Below, piece by piece: positions 45,657-56,284 of a stretch of DNA of 64,000 nt. Position 1 is the stretch's first letter. The number at the start of each line of letters is the position of its first letter. The translations under genes were made by a program, and so were the position numbers. A model generated the notes under the pieces. The model was not told the DNA's origin. It made no database searches and saw nothing but the letters and a program-made list of their open reading frames with translations. Origin of the DNA: Roseibium sp. MMSF_3544 (GTDB taxonomy: Bacteria; Pseudomonadota; Alphaproteobacteria; Rhizobiales; Stappiaceae); NCBI RefSeq assembly GCF_030732845.1, contig NZ_JASHKA010000003.1:248001-312000 (forward strand). Direction: 5' to 3'.

Positions 45657-46544
45657 ATGTTTGATCTCAACTCTCTGGAAAGCCTTGTCATTGCCTCCGA
45701 AACCCTGAGTTTCACCGAAACGGCGGAGCGCAGGAACACGGTTCAGTCAGCAATCAGTAGCCATATCAGAAAGCTCGAGAACGACGTTGGCAGGCCCTTG
45801 TTTGAACGCGGGCGCGGACAACAGATGCGCCTGACACCTGAAGGACAGGCCCTTGTGGCTTATGCCCGACGCATTTTGTCTTTGACGGACGAGGCGCTTG
45901 CGACCGTCAAGAACGCGCGCTTTCAGGAGACAATCAGACTGGGAACCACTGTTTCGCTCGCACAATCGGTCCTACCGCCAGTTCTGAGCGATTTTGCACG
46001 TCAGGAACCGAATGTGCAGATTCAAGTCGATTGCGATCGCAGCAATGCACTGTTGGAGCGGCTTGCTGCCGGCGAGATCGATTTCGCGTTCATGCTGGAC
46101 CAGGGAAAAAGGACAGGCCGGGTGTTTGCCGAAAGCACGCCTCTCGTCTGGGCAGGTTCAAGCGACTTCAGCCCCGAGGCCTGGCTCGACGTGCCCCTCG
46201 TCTTTCTGACGGACGGGCGGGATCTCAGACGCCACGCCTTTGATGCGCTCGACCGCGCCGGGCGACGAGGTCACATAGCCTACCAATGCCCGCATCCCGT
46301 TGGTCTGAGGGCTTTTGTTCTTTCGGGTCTTGCGCTCACAGTCATGGCAGCGCCGTCGGTAACGCTGCCCTTGGTGTCATTTGGTCCCCAAGAAGGGCTG
46401 CCACAACTTGGTTCCACTGTCCTATCGCTTTACCGGCCGTCGGGACACCAGTCCGAGGCGGCCGAAACGCTTGGCGCTCTCTTGAACGCCGCGGTTCGGA
46501 CCAGGCAAAAGCCGCAAAAAGCTGCGGGACTGTCTTCGGTCTGA
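45657..46544 (+). CDS. LysR-family transcriptional regulator
   Basis: A 295-residue LysR regulator. The N-terminal winged helix-turn-helix is MFDLNSLESLVIASETLSFTETAERRNTVQSAISSHIRKLENDVGRPLFERG (residues 1-52, key positions only: SFTETAERR and SAISSHIRKLE). The C-terminal effector-binding domain (about 90-285) has no distinctive ligand residues that I recognise. It is divergent from the TauE-type transporter gene, the classic arrangement for a LysR activator of its neighbour. The 98-base intergenic region is AT-rich. The gene ends four bases before truB, which is convergent. Confidence 0.93.
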   Translation: MFDLNSLESLVIASETLSFTETAERRNTVQSAISSHIRKLENDVGRPLFERGRGQQMRLTPEGQALVAYARRILSLTDEALATVKNARFQETIRLGTTVSLAQSVLPPVLSDFARQEPNVQIQVDCDRSNALLERLAAGEIDFAFMLDQGKRTGRVFAESTPLVWAGSSDFSPEAWLDVPLVFLTDGRDLRRHAFDALDRAGRRGHIAYQCPHPVGLRAFVLSGLALTVMAAPSVTLPLVSFGPQEGLPQLGSTVLSLYRPSGHQSEAAETLGALLNAAVRTRQKPQKAAGLSSV

Positions 46545-46548
46545 AAAA

Positions 46549-47493
46549 TCAGAGATTGAACACCCGCGTCGGCTGGAAGCGGCCCTTGTCAATCGAACCG
46601 ATGGCAACGGGCACGCTTGCGTGGCTGGCGAAGGCAACTTCGCAGTTCAAAGGCGCGTCCCGGCCACGCAGCAGCACCGCCATGCCTTTGCGGATCTTGC
46701 CGGCGTCGTCTTCGGAGACCTGGACTTCGACAAGCGCGTCCATGGCCTCGCGTACCGGCAGAACAAATTCCTCGACAAGGGAATCTACGCCCACACCCTC
46801 TTCCAACTCATCAAAGGCTTCGCCGATCTCGTCGAGATCGATCAGGTCCTCCTCGCCAAACGGTCCGACAAGGAGGCGGCGCAGGCTCGTCACATGGCCG
46901 CGCGTGCCGAGGCGGCGGCCAAGGTCGCGTGCCAGGGCGCGCACATAGGTGCCCTTGCCGCATTCGGCTTCGAAAACCGCACGGTCGTCATCAGGACAAT
47001 CAACCAGATCAAGGCGATGAACGTCGATTGGACGTGCTTCCAGTTCGATCTCTTCACCGTCTCGTGCAAGATCATAGGCACGCGCGCCCGCAACCTTGAT
47101 TGCGGAGAACTTCGGCGGCACCTGCATGATCGTGCCGGTGAAGTCAGCAAGGACGTCGGCAATTGCGTCTGCGCCGGGCCTCACGTCCGACGTCGCGATC
47201 ACGTCACCTTCGGTATCGTCCGTATCGGTCTCCAGGCCCCAGGTCACCTCGAACCGATAGACTTTACGGCCGTCCATGACAAAGGGAACGGTTTTGGTTG
47301 CCTCACCGAAGGCGACCGGCAGCAGGCCGGACGCTCTCGGATCAAGCGTCCCGGCATGGCCGACCTTTTGCGGTGAAAAAATCCGCTTGATCCTGCCAAG
47401 CGCCTCGTTCGACGTGATGCCGTATGGCTTGTCGAGCACAAGCCAGCCATTGATCACGTTCTTTTTTCTTTTGACCTGTTTCTGGCGTGCCAT
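46549..47493 (-). CDS. truB: tRNA pseudouridine(55) synthase TruB
   Basis: A 314-residue enzyme that makes pseudouridine 55 in the T loop of tRNAs. The catalytic aspartate lies in HAGTLDPRASGLLPVA (about 51-66), and the GWLVLDKPYGITS (about 13-25) and KGTYVRALARDLG blocks are characteristic. The start at 47493 (MARQKQVKRKKN) is preferred; the longer frame to 47550 begins inside the palindromic repeat. It is the downstream end of the rimP-nusA-ylxR-infB-rbfA-truB operon. Confidence 0.95.
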   Translation of the reverse strand: MARQKQVKRKKNVINGWLVLDKPYGITSNEALGRIKRIFSPQKVGHAGTLDPRASGLLPVAFGEATKTVPFVMDGRKVYRFEVTWGLETDTDDTEGDVIATSDVRPGADAIADVLADFTGTIMQVPPKFSAIKVAGARAYDLARDGEEIELEARPIDVHRLDLVDCPDDDRAVFEAECGKGTYVRALARDLGRRLGTRGHVTSLRRLLVGPFGEEDLIDLDEIGEAFDELEEGVGVDSLVEEFVLPVREAMDALVEVQVSEDDAGKIRKGMAVLLRGRDAPLNCEVAFASHASVPVAIGSIDKGRFQPTRVFNL

Positions 47494-47544
47494 TTCGAAT
47501 TCGTTTGTTGAACAGTCAAGTGAGCGGACTTGCAGCCACCAGCT

Positions 47545-47658
47545 TGTCATCCCGGTTCGAGCATCGCGAGAGACCGGGATCCAGTACGTCCGGTCTTGGC
47601 GCGCTATCTAATAACTCAAGTCAATGAATACTGGATCCCTGCCTGCGCAGGGATGACA
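47545..47658. repeat. REP-like palindromic intergenic element between rbfA and truB
   Basis: Two hairpin units face each other: TTGTCATCCCGGT ... ACCGGGATCCAGTA, and TACTGGATCCCTG ... CAGGGATGACAA. Outer and inner halves are complementary, so the whole block can fold as one cruciform. It sits in the truB upstream gap and could affect message stability. Compare the related element at 13040-13148. Confidence 0.65.
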
Positions 47659-47690
47659 AATTGATAGGTTCAGTTTCACAGCCGCCAAAA

Positions 47691-48104
47691 TCAGTCGTCG
47701 CGGTTTTCGTCATTGCCAAGATCGCGGGAGACTTCCGGTGAATGCAGCAGTGTTCCAATTCGGTCGTCATCATCAAAGCGCGTGTCGAGCACGAAGCGCA
47801 GGTCGGGCATGTATTTCATGGTCAGCCTGCGTGAGACCTGCCCGCGCAAGTATTTTGCGCTGCGGTTCAGCGCCTTTTCGACCTTGTCGGCATTCTTTCC
47901 GCCCAGCGGCATGACCAGGCATGTCGCAAGACGCAGGTCCGGCGTCATGCGCACTTCGGGGACGGTGACGATCGCCCCGTCCAGATCCGGATCGGAGAAC
48001 TCGCCTCGGGTGAGAATGTCGGACAGTTCCTTGCGCACCGTCTCGCCAACCTTCAACTGACGTTGGGATGGGCCACGGTTGTCCTGACCGTGATGTCTAG
48101 CCAT
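47691..48104 (-). CDS. rbfA: 30S ribosome-binding factor RbfA
   Basis: A 137-residue factor for 16S rRNA maturation and cold adaptation. The KH-type fold is shown by RQLKVGETVRKELSDILTRG (about 14-33), VTVPEVRMTPDLRLATCLVMPLG (about 46-68) and KYMPDLRFVLDTRFDDDDRIGTLL near residues 98-121. The tail is acidic (ENRDD). It lies 104 bases after infB and is followed by truB, as in most bacteria. Confidence 0.95.
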   Translation of the reverse strand: MARHHGQDNRGPSQRQLKVGETVRKELSDILTRGEFSDPDLDGAIVTVPEVRMTPDLRLATCLVMPLGGKNADKVEKALNRSAKYLRGQVSRRLTMKYMPDLRFVLDTRFDDDDRIGTLLHSPEVSRDLGNDENRDD

Positions 48105-48208
48105 GTGTGTTCCCTACAAGGGGCACCAATCGCCCCTGAAATACAGTGCGCCGGCGCGGATCCGATTGAATCCCGCCGGCGCGTTTGTCTGAAGTTATCG
48201 TCCGGCGT

Positions 48209-50944
48209 TCAGAGCGTTCTTGCGATCTGCTCGACGCGGAAACATTCGATGATGTCGCCCGGGCGCATGTCCTGGTACTTGGTGAAGTTCATGCCGCACT
48301 CCTGACCGGATTCGACGGTCTTCACCTCGTCCTTGAAACGCTTGAGCGTGCCAAGTTCGCCTTCGTGGATCACGACATCGTCGCGGATAAGGCGGACGTT
48401 CGCGCCCCGTTCCACGATGCCTTCCGTGACCAGGCAGCCCGCAACCTTGCCGACTTTGGAAATGTGGAAGATCTCCTTGATCTCCGCATTTCCGAGGAAG
48501 GTTTCGCGGCGTTCCGGCGACAACAGGCCGGACATGGCCGCCTTGATGTCATCCACCAGATCGTAGATCACGTTGTAGTAACGGATCTCGATGCCGTCGC
48601 GGGCAGCCGCTTCGCGGGCCTGCTTGTTGGCGCGCACGTTGAAGCCAAGGATCGGCGCATTGGAGGCTGCAGCCAGCGTGATGTCGCTTTCCGTGATCCC
48701 GCCGACGCCGGACAGGAGAATGCGCGCGCCGACTTCCTCGTTGCCGAGTTCGTTCAGCGCGTGAGCAATGGCTTCCGCCGATCCCTGCACGTCCGCCTTC
48801 AGAACCAGCGGGAACTCCTTGCGTCCGGTCTCCTGCAAACGGTTCATCATCTGCTCGAGCGAACCACGGGCGCCGGAGGCGACCACGGAGGCCTTTTCGC
48901 GGATCTGACGCTGGCGGTAGTCGGTGATCTCACGGGCGCGTGCCTCGTTCTCGACCACGGCAACGAGATCGCCGGCTGCCGGCGTACCCTGGAAACCGAG
49001 AACCTCAACCGGTTTGGCCGGTCCGGCTTCCTTCACCTGCTTGCCGTTTTCGTCCAGCATCGCGCGGACACGACCCCACTCGGAGCCGGCCACAAGAATG
49101 TCGCCCGGCTTGAGCGTGCCTTTTTGCACCAGAACAGTCGCAACCGGTCCACGGCCGCGATCGAGCTGGGCTTCGATGACAATGCCCTCTGCCGTGCGGT
49201 CCGGGTTGGCCTGGAGTTCCAGAACCTCGGCCTGCAGCAGGATCATTTCCAGGAGCTTGTCGAGATTGGTGCCGTTAAGAGCGGACACCTCGACGTCGAT
49301 GACATCGCCGCCCATGGATTCCGTAACGAGTTCCTCGCTCAACAGCTCCGTGCGGACCCGGTTCGGATCTGCACCCGGCTTGTCGATCTTGTTGATCGCC
49401 ACGATGATCGGAGCGTCGGCCGCCTTGGCATGAGCGATCGCTTCCTTGGTCTGCGGCATGACACCATCGTCAGCAGCCACAACAAGGATGACGATGTCGG
49501 TCGATTTGGCACCGCGGGCACGCATCTGCGAGAAGGCTGCGTGGCCCGGCGTGTCGATGAAGGTGATCTTCTGACCGTCCTGGTCAACCTGATAGGCACC
49601 GATATGCTGGGTGATGCCACCGGCCTCGCCCGAGACGACCTTGGATTTGCGGATCGCATCCAGAAGCGACGTCTTGCCGTGGTCAACGTGACCCATGATG
49701 GTCACCACCGGCGGACGCGGCTGCATGGTCGCATCGTCGTCTTCCTTGGTGAAGAGACCTTCCTCGACATCCGCTTCGGAGACGCGCTTGACGGTGTGCC
49801 CCATTTCCTCGGCGATCAGTTCCGCCGTGTCGGCATCGATCACGTCGTTGATCTTGAGCATCTGGCCCTGCTTCATCAGCAGCTTGATCACATCGACGGC
49901 GCGTTCCGCCATACGGTTGGCGAGCTCCTGGATCGTGATTGCCTCAGGCAGCGTCACCTCACGCGAAATTTTCTCGCGCACGACCTGTTGCTGACCGCGC
50001 TTGGCCTTTTCCTGGCGGCGGCGCATCGACGCAAGCGAGCGTGCCCGCTGGCCGTCGTCACCACCGGTTGCCGCGGAAATGGTCAGCTTCGACCGGCGGC
50101 GATCTTCTCCGCCACGCGGACGTGCAGTGGGTGTCGGAGCCTGTTTCGGCCGCTTGACCGCGCGCAGACCCTTGTTGCTGCGATCCTCTTCCTCGGACGC
50201 AGGCTGAGCCTCGGGCTTCGGGCGTGGCGCAGCGGGAGCTGCGCGCTTGCCCATGTCGTCAAGACTGCGAGGCTTGCCACCATTGGAAGGTGCCGGTCTG
50301 CGGACAGCAGCCTTGCCGGTGTCCGGCGCGGCATCCGTTGCAGCTGCTGCCGGCTGAGGTGCTTCCGCAGCGACGGCTTCCACTGCTTCATCGGCCTTGG
50401 CCTGCTCGGCGGCAAGCCGGGCTTCTTCAGCTTCGCGTTTGGCGCGTTCCTCGGCTTCCACCTTCGCACGCGCTTCTTCTTCCACCTTGCGCTGCTCGGC
50501 CTCAACCGCGCGGCGCTTTTCCTCTTCCTCGCGGCGCTTGCGATCTTCCTCGTCGCGCACCTTGGCCATCTGGAGCGCTGCGGCACGTGCTGCGGCTTCT
50601 TCCTTGGTCAATGTGCGCAGCACATTGCCATTGCCCTTCTGGCGCTGGCCGGATGCGGACCGGCGGGCCTGCTTCGATGCCTGGGCGTCAGGCTGCTGCG
50701 GCTTGTGCGGTGCTTCGGCGGGTTTGTCGAGACGTTGTGTCGTCGGCGCGGGTGCTTCCGGCTTCGGTTCCTGACCCGGAATTACAACACGACGCTTTTT
50801 CTTCTCCACGACGACAGCCTTCGACCGGCCATGCGAAAACGACTGGCGAACAGTTCCCTGATCGCCACCGCCCCGCTTGAGGCCGAGCGTTTTGCCACGC
50901 TCAACGCTGATTGTTTTGTCGCCCGGATTTTTCGTATCGCTCAT
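48209..50944 (-). CDS. infB: Translation initiation factor IF-2
   Basis: A 911-residue GTPase that brings fMet-tRNA to the 30S subunit. The N-terminal part has the IF2 motif [16 protein letters not shown] and then a long Ala/Glu/Arg-rich coiled-coil region (about 120-240) followed by Pro-rich linkers. The G domain has [17 protein letters not shown] (G1), [16 protein letters not shown] (G3) and NKIDKPGA (G4), followed by domains II-IV. The start at 50944 (MSDTKNPGD) is chosen by the family N-terminus over one seven codons earlier. It lies between ylxR and rbfA in the operon. Confidence 0.97.
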   Translation of the reverse strand: MSDTKNPGDKTISVERGKTLGLKRGGGDQGTVRQSFSHGRSKAVVVEKKKRRVVIPGQEPKPEAPAPTTQRLDKPAEAPHKPQQPDAQASKQARRSASGQRQKGNGNVLRTLTKEEAAARAAALQMAKVRDEEDRKRREEEEKRRAVEAEQRKVEEEARAKVEAEERAKREAEEARLAAEQAKADEAVEAVAAEAPQPAAAATDAAPDTGKAAVRRPAPSNGGKPRSLDDMGKRAAPAAPRPKPEAQPASEEEDRSNKGLRAVKRPKQAPTPTARPRGGEDRRRSKLTISAATGGDDGQRARSLASMRRRQEKAKRGQQQVVREKISREVTLPEAITIQELANRMAERAVDVIKLLMKQGQMLKINDVIDADTAELIAEEMGHTVKRVSEADVEEGLFTKEDDDATMQPRPPVVTIMGHVDHGKTSLLDAIRKSKVVSGEAGGITQHIGAYQVDQDGQKITFIDTPGHAAFSQMRARGAKSTDIVILVVAADDGVMPQTKEAIAHAKAADAPIIVAINKIDKPGADPNRVRTELLSEELVTESMGGDVIDVEVSALNGTNLDKLLEMILLQAEVLELQANPDRTAEGIVIEAQLDRGRGPVATVLVQKGTLKPGDILVAGSEWGRVRAMLDENGKQVKEAGPAKPVEVLGFQGTPAAGDLVAVVENEARAREITDYRQRQIREKASVVASGARGSLEQMMNRLQETGRKEFPLVLKADVQGSAEAIAHALNELGNEEVGARILLSGVGGITESDITLAAASNAPILGFNVRANKQAREAAARDGIEIRYYNVIYDLVDDIKAAMSGLLSPERRETFLGNAEIKEIFHISKVGKVAGCLVTEGIVERGANVRLIRDDVVIHEGELGTLKRFKDEVKTVESGQECGMNFTKYQDMRPGDIIECFRVEQIARTL

Positions 50945-50973
50945 ATTGCCTTCAGTCCTGCGCAACCGCCCTG

Positions 50974-51609
50974 CTATGCGTTGCTCTGTTCGTCGCTTGC
51001 TGCGGAATAACCGCGAAAACGCTCCATGTCACGCACTCGTGCCAGAAAGTTTTCACTCGCCTGTCCCGCAAGCAGTGCAGCATGTATCACATTTGACCGG
51101 CCCAATGCCAAATCCAATTGGGTCGAATCGAACAAACGGACGATTTGGCACCCGTTTGCCAGTTCCTCTCGAGCGGCGACCACAGCCGCCAGCTTGCGGA
51201 CACCATCCCCGGCAGCGTCCGAGGCATGGATCAGCCCGATGACGGCGTCCCGCCGCAGGGCTGCGTTAACTTTCGCGTAGCCGGTGACCAGTTCGCCGGC
51301 TTTGCGGGTCATGGACAGCGCCTGAAGCGCCGACCTTTCCAGAAGCGCGTCCACGCGATCTGCCAGTCCGGGTTCGACCCGGGCCTCACATTTGAACCCA
51401 CGGCCGAATATCTTCTTCCGGTCTTTTTCGGCAGACGCGACGATTTTTCCCGTCGCCGTCACCCAGACGCCACGTCCCGGAAGCACCCGCTTCAGATCCG
51501 GAATCACTTGTCCCTCGGGATCAAGCACGAACCGGATCAGCGAGCTGATGGGATGAACCTCCCTGGTGACGGCACATTGCCGCTCGGTTGGCTCATTCTT
51601 CCTGGGCAC
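50974..51609 (-). CDS. YlxR-type RNA-binding protein fused to an L7Ae-like domain
   Basis: A 211-residue protein. The N-terminal DUF448/YlxR part has [20 protein letters not shown] and [10 protein letters not shown], the usual RxC..TR and GRG[VL]W motifs, and the C-terminal part (about 85-190, [22 protein letters not shown] ... [16 protein letters not shown]) resembles the L7Ae/L30e fold of the ribosomal YlxQ protein. The fusion of both in one chain is common in alphaproteobacteria. It probably binds RNA in connection with transcription and translation. It is located between nusA and infB, where ylxR-ylxQ are conserved. Confidence 0.9.
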   Translation of the reverse strand: MPRKNEPTERQCAVTREVHPISSLIRFVLDPEGQVIPDLKRVLPGRGVWVTATGKIVASAEKDRKKIFGRGFKCEARVEPGLADRVDALLERSALQALSMTRKAGELVTGYAKVNAALRRDAVIGLIHASDAAGDGVRKLAAVVAAREELANGCQIVRLFDSTQLDLALGRSNVIHAALLAGQASENFLARVRDMERFRGYSAASDEQSNA

Positions 51610-51699
51610 GCTGCCACTCCTTCAGATCAACCGACCGTTCCAGGTCCGCTCAAAGACCGGCCGATCGATCCACTTTCCAATCAGAGGTCTTCGCCTCTT

Positions 51700-53355
51700 T
51701 TATCCGTTCAGAATAACGCCGGTCGGCGCTTCTTCCTCGGCCGCCGCAACGACCTCTTCGATTTCCTCTTCGATCTCTTCCGCTTCGGCGGCCATCGCCG
51801 CGAGCTCTTCCTCGGTGATCCAGCCGGCTGCAAGACGCGCCGCCATCACCATGTTCTCCGCATCCGCCCGGGATACGTCATAGCCGGACAATGCGCCTTC
51901 AAAACGTTTGGTTTCGCCGTCCTTGCGCTCGGTCCAGCCAACCAGGTCGTCCGCGGCGCAGCCAGCAAGGTCTTCCATGGTCTTGATGTCGTCCTTGCCA
52001 AGGGCGACCAGCATTGCAGTCGTCAGACCGTCAATCGCACGCAAGTCGTCAGAGACACCAAGTGCAATCCGCTCTTCATCGAGCTTGGCTTCCAGCTCAC
52101 CGAGATAGTCGCGGGCACGCGCCTGGATCTCGACAGCCGTTTCGTCATCGAAGCCTTCGATCATGGAGATTTCCTCGATCTCCACATAGGCGACTTCCTC
52201 AACGGAGGTGAAGCCTTCCGTTGCCAGAAGCTGCCCGACCATCTCGTCAACATTGAGGGCTTCCATGAACAGTACCGACCGTTCCTGGAATTCCTTCTGA
52301 CGGCGGTCCGATTCTTCCTGCTCGGTCATGATGTCGATTGCCCAGCCGGTCAGCTGGGAGGCAAGACGCACGTTCTGGCCGCGGCGGCCGATCGCAAGAG
52401 ACAATTGGTCATCGGGAACGACAACTTCAATACGTTCGGCATCCTCGTCGAGAACAACCTTGGCAACTTCGGCGGGTTGCAAGGCATTGACGATGAATGT
52501 CGCCGCTTCCTCGTTCCACGGAATGATGTCGATCTTTTCACCCTGCAGCTCGCCGACGACAGCCTGAACGCGGCTGCCGCGCATACCCACACAGGCCCCA
52601 ACCGGATCAATGGAGGAGTCCTTGGAAATCACTGCGATCTTCGCACGCGAACCCGGGTCGCGGGCAACGGATTTGATCTCGATAACACCGTCGTAGATCT
52701 CCGGCACTTCCTGCGCAAACAGCTTTGCCATGAACTGCGGGTGCGTGCGGGACAGGAAAATCTGCGGCCCACGCTGTTCGCGGCGCACGTCATAGATGAA
52801 GGCACGAATGCGGTCGCCGGTGCGGAAGATTTCGCGCGGGATGAGTTCATCCCGGCGCACGATGCCTTCGCCACGACCGAGATCGACAATGACGTTGCCG
52901 TATTCCGCCCGTTTGACAACGCCGTTGATAACCTCGCCAACGCGGTCCTTGAACTCCTCGTACTGGCGGTCGCGTTCCGCCTCGCGCACTTTCTGCACGA
53001 TCACCTGTTTCGCCGACTGGGCCGCGATGCGGCCGAAATCGAGCGGCGGAAGCGGTTCGGCAATGAAGTCACCGAGGCTGGCTTCCGGGTTGCGGGCCTG
53101 CGCATCGGCAAGCGAAATTTCAGTGGAAACGTTCTCGACGGCTTCGACAACCTGCAACAAGCGCTGCAGGCGGATCTCGCCGGTCTTGGGATTGATCTCG
53201 GCGCGCACTTCGGTTTCCGTGCCATAGCGGGAGCGGGCCGCCTTCTGGATCGCATCTTCCATCGCGTTGATGACGATCATCCGGTCGATCGATTTCTCCC
53301 GGGCAACTGCATCAGCAATTTGCAGCAGTTCCAGCCGGTTCGCGCTGATTGCCAT
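51700..53355 (-). CDS. nusA: Transcription termination/antitermination protein NusA
   Basis: A 551-residue elongation factor. The N-terminal RNA polymerase-binding domain (about 1-130), an S1 domain, two KH domains (GACVGMRGSRVQAVVGEL and LAIGRRGQNVRLASQL segments) and two C-terminal helical repeats (AMLVALGKDDIKTMEDLAGCAADDLVGW) are present. The tail is very acidic (EEIEEEIEEVVAAAEEE). It pauses RNA polymerase and modulates termination. A GAGGAGT site precedes the ATG. It lies between rimP and ylxR. Confidence 0.96.
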   Translation of the reverse strand: MAISANRLELLQIADAVAREKSIDRMIVINAMEDAIQKAARSRYGTETEVRAEINPKTGEIRLQRLLQVVEAVENVSTEISLADAQARNPEASLGDFIAEPLPPLDFGRIAAQSAKQVIVQKVREAERDRQYEEFKDRVGEVINGVVKRAEYGNVIVDLGRGEGIVRRDELIPREIFRTGDRIRAFIYDVRREQRGPQIFLSRTHPQFMAKLFAQEVPEIYDGVIEIKSVARDPGSRAKIAVISKDSSIDPVGACVGMRGSRVQAVVGELQGEKIDIIPWNEEAATFIVNALQPAEVAKVVLDEDAERIEVVVPDDQLSLAIGRRGQNVRLASQLTGWAIDIMTEQEESDRRQKEFQERSVLFMEALNVDEMVGQLLATEGFTSVEEVAYVEIEEISMIEGFDDETAVEIQARARDYLGELEAKLDEERIALGVSDDLRAIDGLTTAMLVALGKDDIKTMEDLAGCAADDLVGWTERKDGETKRFEGALSGYDVSRADAENMVMAARLAAGWITEEELAAMAAEAEEIEEEIEEVVAAAEEEAPTGVILNG

Positions 53356-53426
53356 ATTCCACTCCTCTTGCGCCGCGCTCGTGCCTTGGTCTGTTGGCGC
53401 GTTCTTGTTGCCACCGAGCCGGACGC

Positions 53427-54020
53427 TCAGTTGGGCGTGTTGTCCTGTGTCAGCTCATCGTCGGCGCCGCGGGCAGCAAGAGCTGCCTTTTCCGCCTGAA
53501 GAGCAGCTGTGATCAAATCGTCGGTCAGAACGAGCTTGGCCTCGCCGATGTTTTCAAGCGGCAGGTCGACCGTGTCGTCTTCGCCTTCGCGCACATCGGG
53601 CAGGCGCACTTTGGCCGCACCACTTTCTGCACCGAGAAGCGTTCCCCTGAACCGCTTTCGTCCCTCCAGCATGACAGCCATTTCGACTTTCAGCTCGTGG
53701 CCGGCCCAGCGATCAAAGTCGCCGGCACGCACCAGTGGCCGGTCTATGCCCGGGGAAGAAACTTCCAGATGATAGGCCCGGTTGATCGGGTCTTCGACAT
53801 CAAGCGCAGGAGAGACAGCACGGCTTACGGTTTCGCAATCCTCAACCGTCATGGTGCCGTCCGGGCGCTCTGCCATGATCTGCAGGGTGCAGCCATTGGC
53901 AGCGCTGATCTTCGTGCGAACAAGACGATAGCCGAGATCTTCGATCACCGGCTCAACAATTGCGGCAACGCGGGCGTCGAGGCCCTGTTCCGTAACTATC
54001 CTTGGTTCGTGTGCGCTCAC
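53427..54020 (-). CDS. rimP: Ribosome maturation factor RimP
   Basis: A 197-residue factor needed for 30S subunit maturation. The segments [14 protein letters not shown] (about 26-39), [29 protein letters not shown] (about 47-75) and [19 protein letters not shown] (about 84-102) are the RimP signature, and a C-terminal LSm-like domain follows. It is the first gene of the rimP-nusA-ylxR-infB-rbfA-truB operon, the conserved arrangement in most bacteria. The start at 54020 (MSAHEPRIV) is the only one giving a complete N-terminal domain. Confidence 0.95.
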   Translation of the reverse strand: MSAHEPRIVTEQGLDARVAAIVEPVIEDLGYRLVRTKISAANGCTLQIMAERPDGTMTVEDCETVSRAVSPALDVEDPINRAYHLEVSSPGIDRPLVRAGDFDRWAGHELKVEMAVMLEGRKRFRGTLLGAESGAAKVRLPDVREGEDDTVDLPLENIGEAKLVLTDDLITAALQAEKAALAARGADDELTQDNTPN

Positions 54021-54130
54021 ACTTGGCTCCTGTTAAAACCGTTTCCGGTCATAAGCATCAGATGCGCCTGATTGTCGGTCTACATGAGGCTATCCTGCTT
54101 GGTTCAACTGTTTCCGGGCCTGATCTAAGC

Positions 54131-54161
54131 AAAAAAGAGCGGGTCCCCGTCGGGCCCACTC
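54131..54161 (-). terminator. Rho-independent terminator after trmB
   Basis: On the minus strand GAGTGGGCCC ... GGACCCGCTC form a stem with one mismatch, followed by TTTTTTG. It lies in the gap before rimP and separates the trmB/metK transcript from the rimP operon. Confidence 0.75.
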
Positions 54162-54309
54162 TCAAAATGCTCTGATAAAGCCGTTTGAGGTGAAACACCG
54201 GCTGTATAACGCCAAAGGCAGGCCGAAAGCAAGTGTCCCGCGCCGAATCCGCAAAAGAACTTGTTTGGCCGGCGGGCAATTGAGAGCCGGCGGCATTTCG
54301 CCCCTGCTG

Positions 54310-54996
54310 TCAGATGCGACGGAAAGTCAGATATCGCCCCGTGCGGCCTTCGCGGATCGCCTTGGCCTCGTATCTGGTGCCCGGCCAGCCGTCCCACGGC
54401 GTCCTCCAGTCAGCGGCTGTTTCAGCCAGCCACTCGAATGCCTCGTGGTCACGGCAGTGGCGCAGCGTCCAGTCGATATAGGTGTCGATGTCGCTTGCGA
54501 AACGGAATTCGCTTCCCGGTTTCAGGGCGCGCGCGTAACGGTCAAGGTTCTGCCGGTTTATAAACCTGCGTTTCCAATGCCGCTTCTTCGGCCAGGGATC
54601 AGGATAGAACTGATAGGCCATATCCAAGGAGGCTTCGGGAAGCCAGTCGAGCACGTTGACCGCATCGTCCTCATAAAGGCGGACATTTGCCAGCCCCTCC
54701 TCGACGACCGCCGTGACCGCCTTGGCCATGCTGCCGACAAAGGGTTCCACACCTATGAACCCGGTCATTGGGTTCGTCCGGGCCCGGTGCAGCAGATGTT
54801 CGCCGCCGCCGAAACCAACTTCAAGGCAGACGTTCTCGACCTTTGCCTCGAACAAGCCGGCAAGTTCCATCGGTGCAGGAGCATTCAGATCAAGCGCCAA
54901 ACGTGGCAGTTCGCGTTCCATCAACGCCTCGCGGCGCGGGCTCAGCGGCTTGCCTTTTCGGCGACCAAAGAAAGAACCTTCGTAACGATCAGTCAT
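54310..54996 (-). CDS. trmB: tRNA (guanine-N7-)-methyltransferase TrmB
   Basis: A 228-residue SAM-dependent enzyme methylating G46 of tRNA. The SAM site is [14 protein letters not shown] (about 62-75), followed by [16 protein letters not shown], and the substrate-binding [17 protein letters not shown] (about 138-154) is the TrmB hallmark. The start at 54996 ([13 protein letters not shown]) is the family N-terminus; an in-frame TTG seven codons earlier has no ribosome site. It follows metK after 87 bases and precedes a terminator. Confidence 0.94.
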   Translation of the reverse strand: MTDRYEGSFFGRRKGKPLSPRREALMERELPRLALDLNAPAPMELAGLFEAKVENVCLEVGFGGGEHLLHRARTNPMTGFIGVEPFVGSMAKAVTAVVEEGLANVRLYEDDAVNVLDWLPEASLDMAYQFYPDPWPKKRHWKRRFINRQNLDRYARALKPGSEFRFASDIDTYIDWTLRHCRDHEAFEWLAETAADWRTPWDGWPGTRYEAKAIREGRTGRYLTFRRI

Positions 54997-55083
54997 CTTG
55001 AAAGCGTGGCGTTTCAAACACGGAGACCGCCGGTGGAGGACCGGCGATCTGCCTTCTTTCAGGTCATGTCACTCTGCCGGGAC

Positions 55084-56256
55084 TTACCCAGCGAGCGGAC
55101 GCAACGCGTCAACGAGATCGGTCTTTTCCCATGTAAAGCCGCCGTCGGCGTCAGGCTGGCGGCCAAAGTGACCGTAAGCTGCCGTGCGCTCGTAAATGGG
55201 ATTGTTCAGTTTCAAATGTTCGCGAATACCGCGCGGGCTCAGGCCCATGACGTCGCGCAGCGTCGCTTCAAGCCGTGCCTCATCACACCGTCCGGTCTGG
55301 TGCAGGTCAACATAAACCGACAGCGGCTCGGACACACCGATCGCGTAGGACAGCTGAATGGTGCAGCGGTCCGCGAGCTCCGCGGCCACCACGTTCTTGG
55401 CAAGATAGCGCGCGGCGTAGGCAGCGGACCGATCCACCTTGGTCGGGTCCTTGCCGGAGAACGCGCCGCCGCCATGCGGAGCAGCGCCGCCATAGGTGTC
55501 GACGATAATCTTGCGTCCGGTCAATCCGGCGTCGCCATCCGGTCCGCCGATGACAAATGCACCAGTGGGATTAACGTGCCACTCCGTTTCACCGGTGATC
55601 CAGCTGTCAGGAAGCGCAGTGCGGATATAAGGCTCGACAATCCGGCGTACGTCTTCGGACGTCAGTGACGGGTCCAGATGCTGGGTCGACAGAACGATCG
55701 AGGTCGCAGCGACGGGCACGCCGTTTTCGTAGCGAACAGTCACCTGGCTTTTTGCGTCCGGTCCCAACACCGGTTCCTTTCCCGACTTGCGGGCGTCCGC
55801 CAGGAGGCTGAGAATCTTGTGAGAATAAAGGATCGGAGCCGGCATCAGCTCTTCGGTTTCGCGGCAGGCGTATCCGAACATGATGCCCTGGTCGCCTGCA
55901 CCTTCGTCCTTGTTGCCGCCAGCATCGACACCCTGGGCGATATGCGCTGACTGCGCGTGGAGATGGACGGCAACATCACAGTTTTCCCAATGAAAACCGT
56001 CCTGCTCGTAGCCGATGTCCTTCACAGCCATGCGTGCGAGATGGGCAATATACTCATTTGTGATGCTTGCCGGGCCGCGTGTCTCGCCGGCAATAACGAT
56101 GCGGTTGGTGGTCGCCAGCGTTTCGCAGGCAACGCGCGCTTCGGGCATTTCTCTGAGGTACGCGTCAACGACAGCATCGGAGACGCGGTCGCAAACCTTG
56201 TCCGGATGCCCTTCGGACACGGATTCGGACGTGAAAAGATAATTCTGACGTGCCAT
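55084..56256 (-). CDS. metK: S-adenosylmethionine synthetase
   Basis: A 390-residue cytosolic enzyme forming SAM from ATP and methionine. The N-terminal [18 protein letters not shown], the [13 protein letters not shown]-loop-like block and the [19 protein letters not shown] catalytic block are all conserved. The start at 56256 is chosen for [18 protein letters not shown], which fits alphaproteobacterial MetK, with AGAAGGAC upstream. Its leader contains a strong hairpin (56289-56314). It sits between an XRE regulator and trmB, an order conserved in rhizobia. Confidence 0.97.
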   Translation of the reverse strand: MARQNYLFTSESVSEGHPDKVCDRVSDAVVDAYLREMPEARVACETLATTNRIVIAGETRGPASITNEYIAHLARMAVKDIGYEQDGFHWENCDVAVHLHAQSAHIAQGVDAGGNKDEGAGDQGIMFGYACRETEELMPAPILYSHKILSLLADARKSGKEPVLGPDAKSQVTVRYENGVPVAATSIVLSTQHLDPSLTSEDVRRIVEPYIRTALPDSWITGETEWHVNPTGAFVIGGPDGDAGLTGRKIIVDTYGGAAPHGGGAFSGKDPTKVDRSAAYAARYLAKNVVAAELADRCTIQLSYAIGVSEPLSVYVDLHQTGRCDEARLEATLRDVMGLSPRGIREHLKLNNPIYERTAAYGHFGRQPDADGGFTWEKTDLVDALRPLAG

Positions 56257-56284
56257 TGGCGATCGTCCTTCTGGGAATGAATAT

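Noticed and set aside
48185-51010. 941-residue open frame on the plus strand opposite infB
   Set aside because: It mirrors the low-complexity and conserved regions of IF-2 exactly; no ribosome site or family.
51118-53499. 793-residue open frame on the plus strand opposite nusA
   Set aside because: Antisense shadow of NusA, with His- and Arg-rich composition typical of reverse reading.
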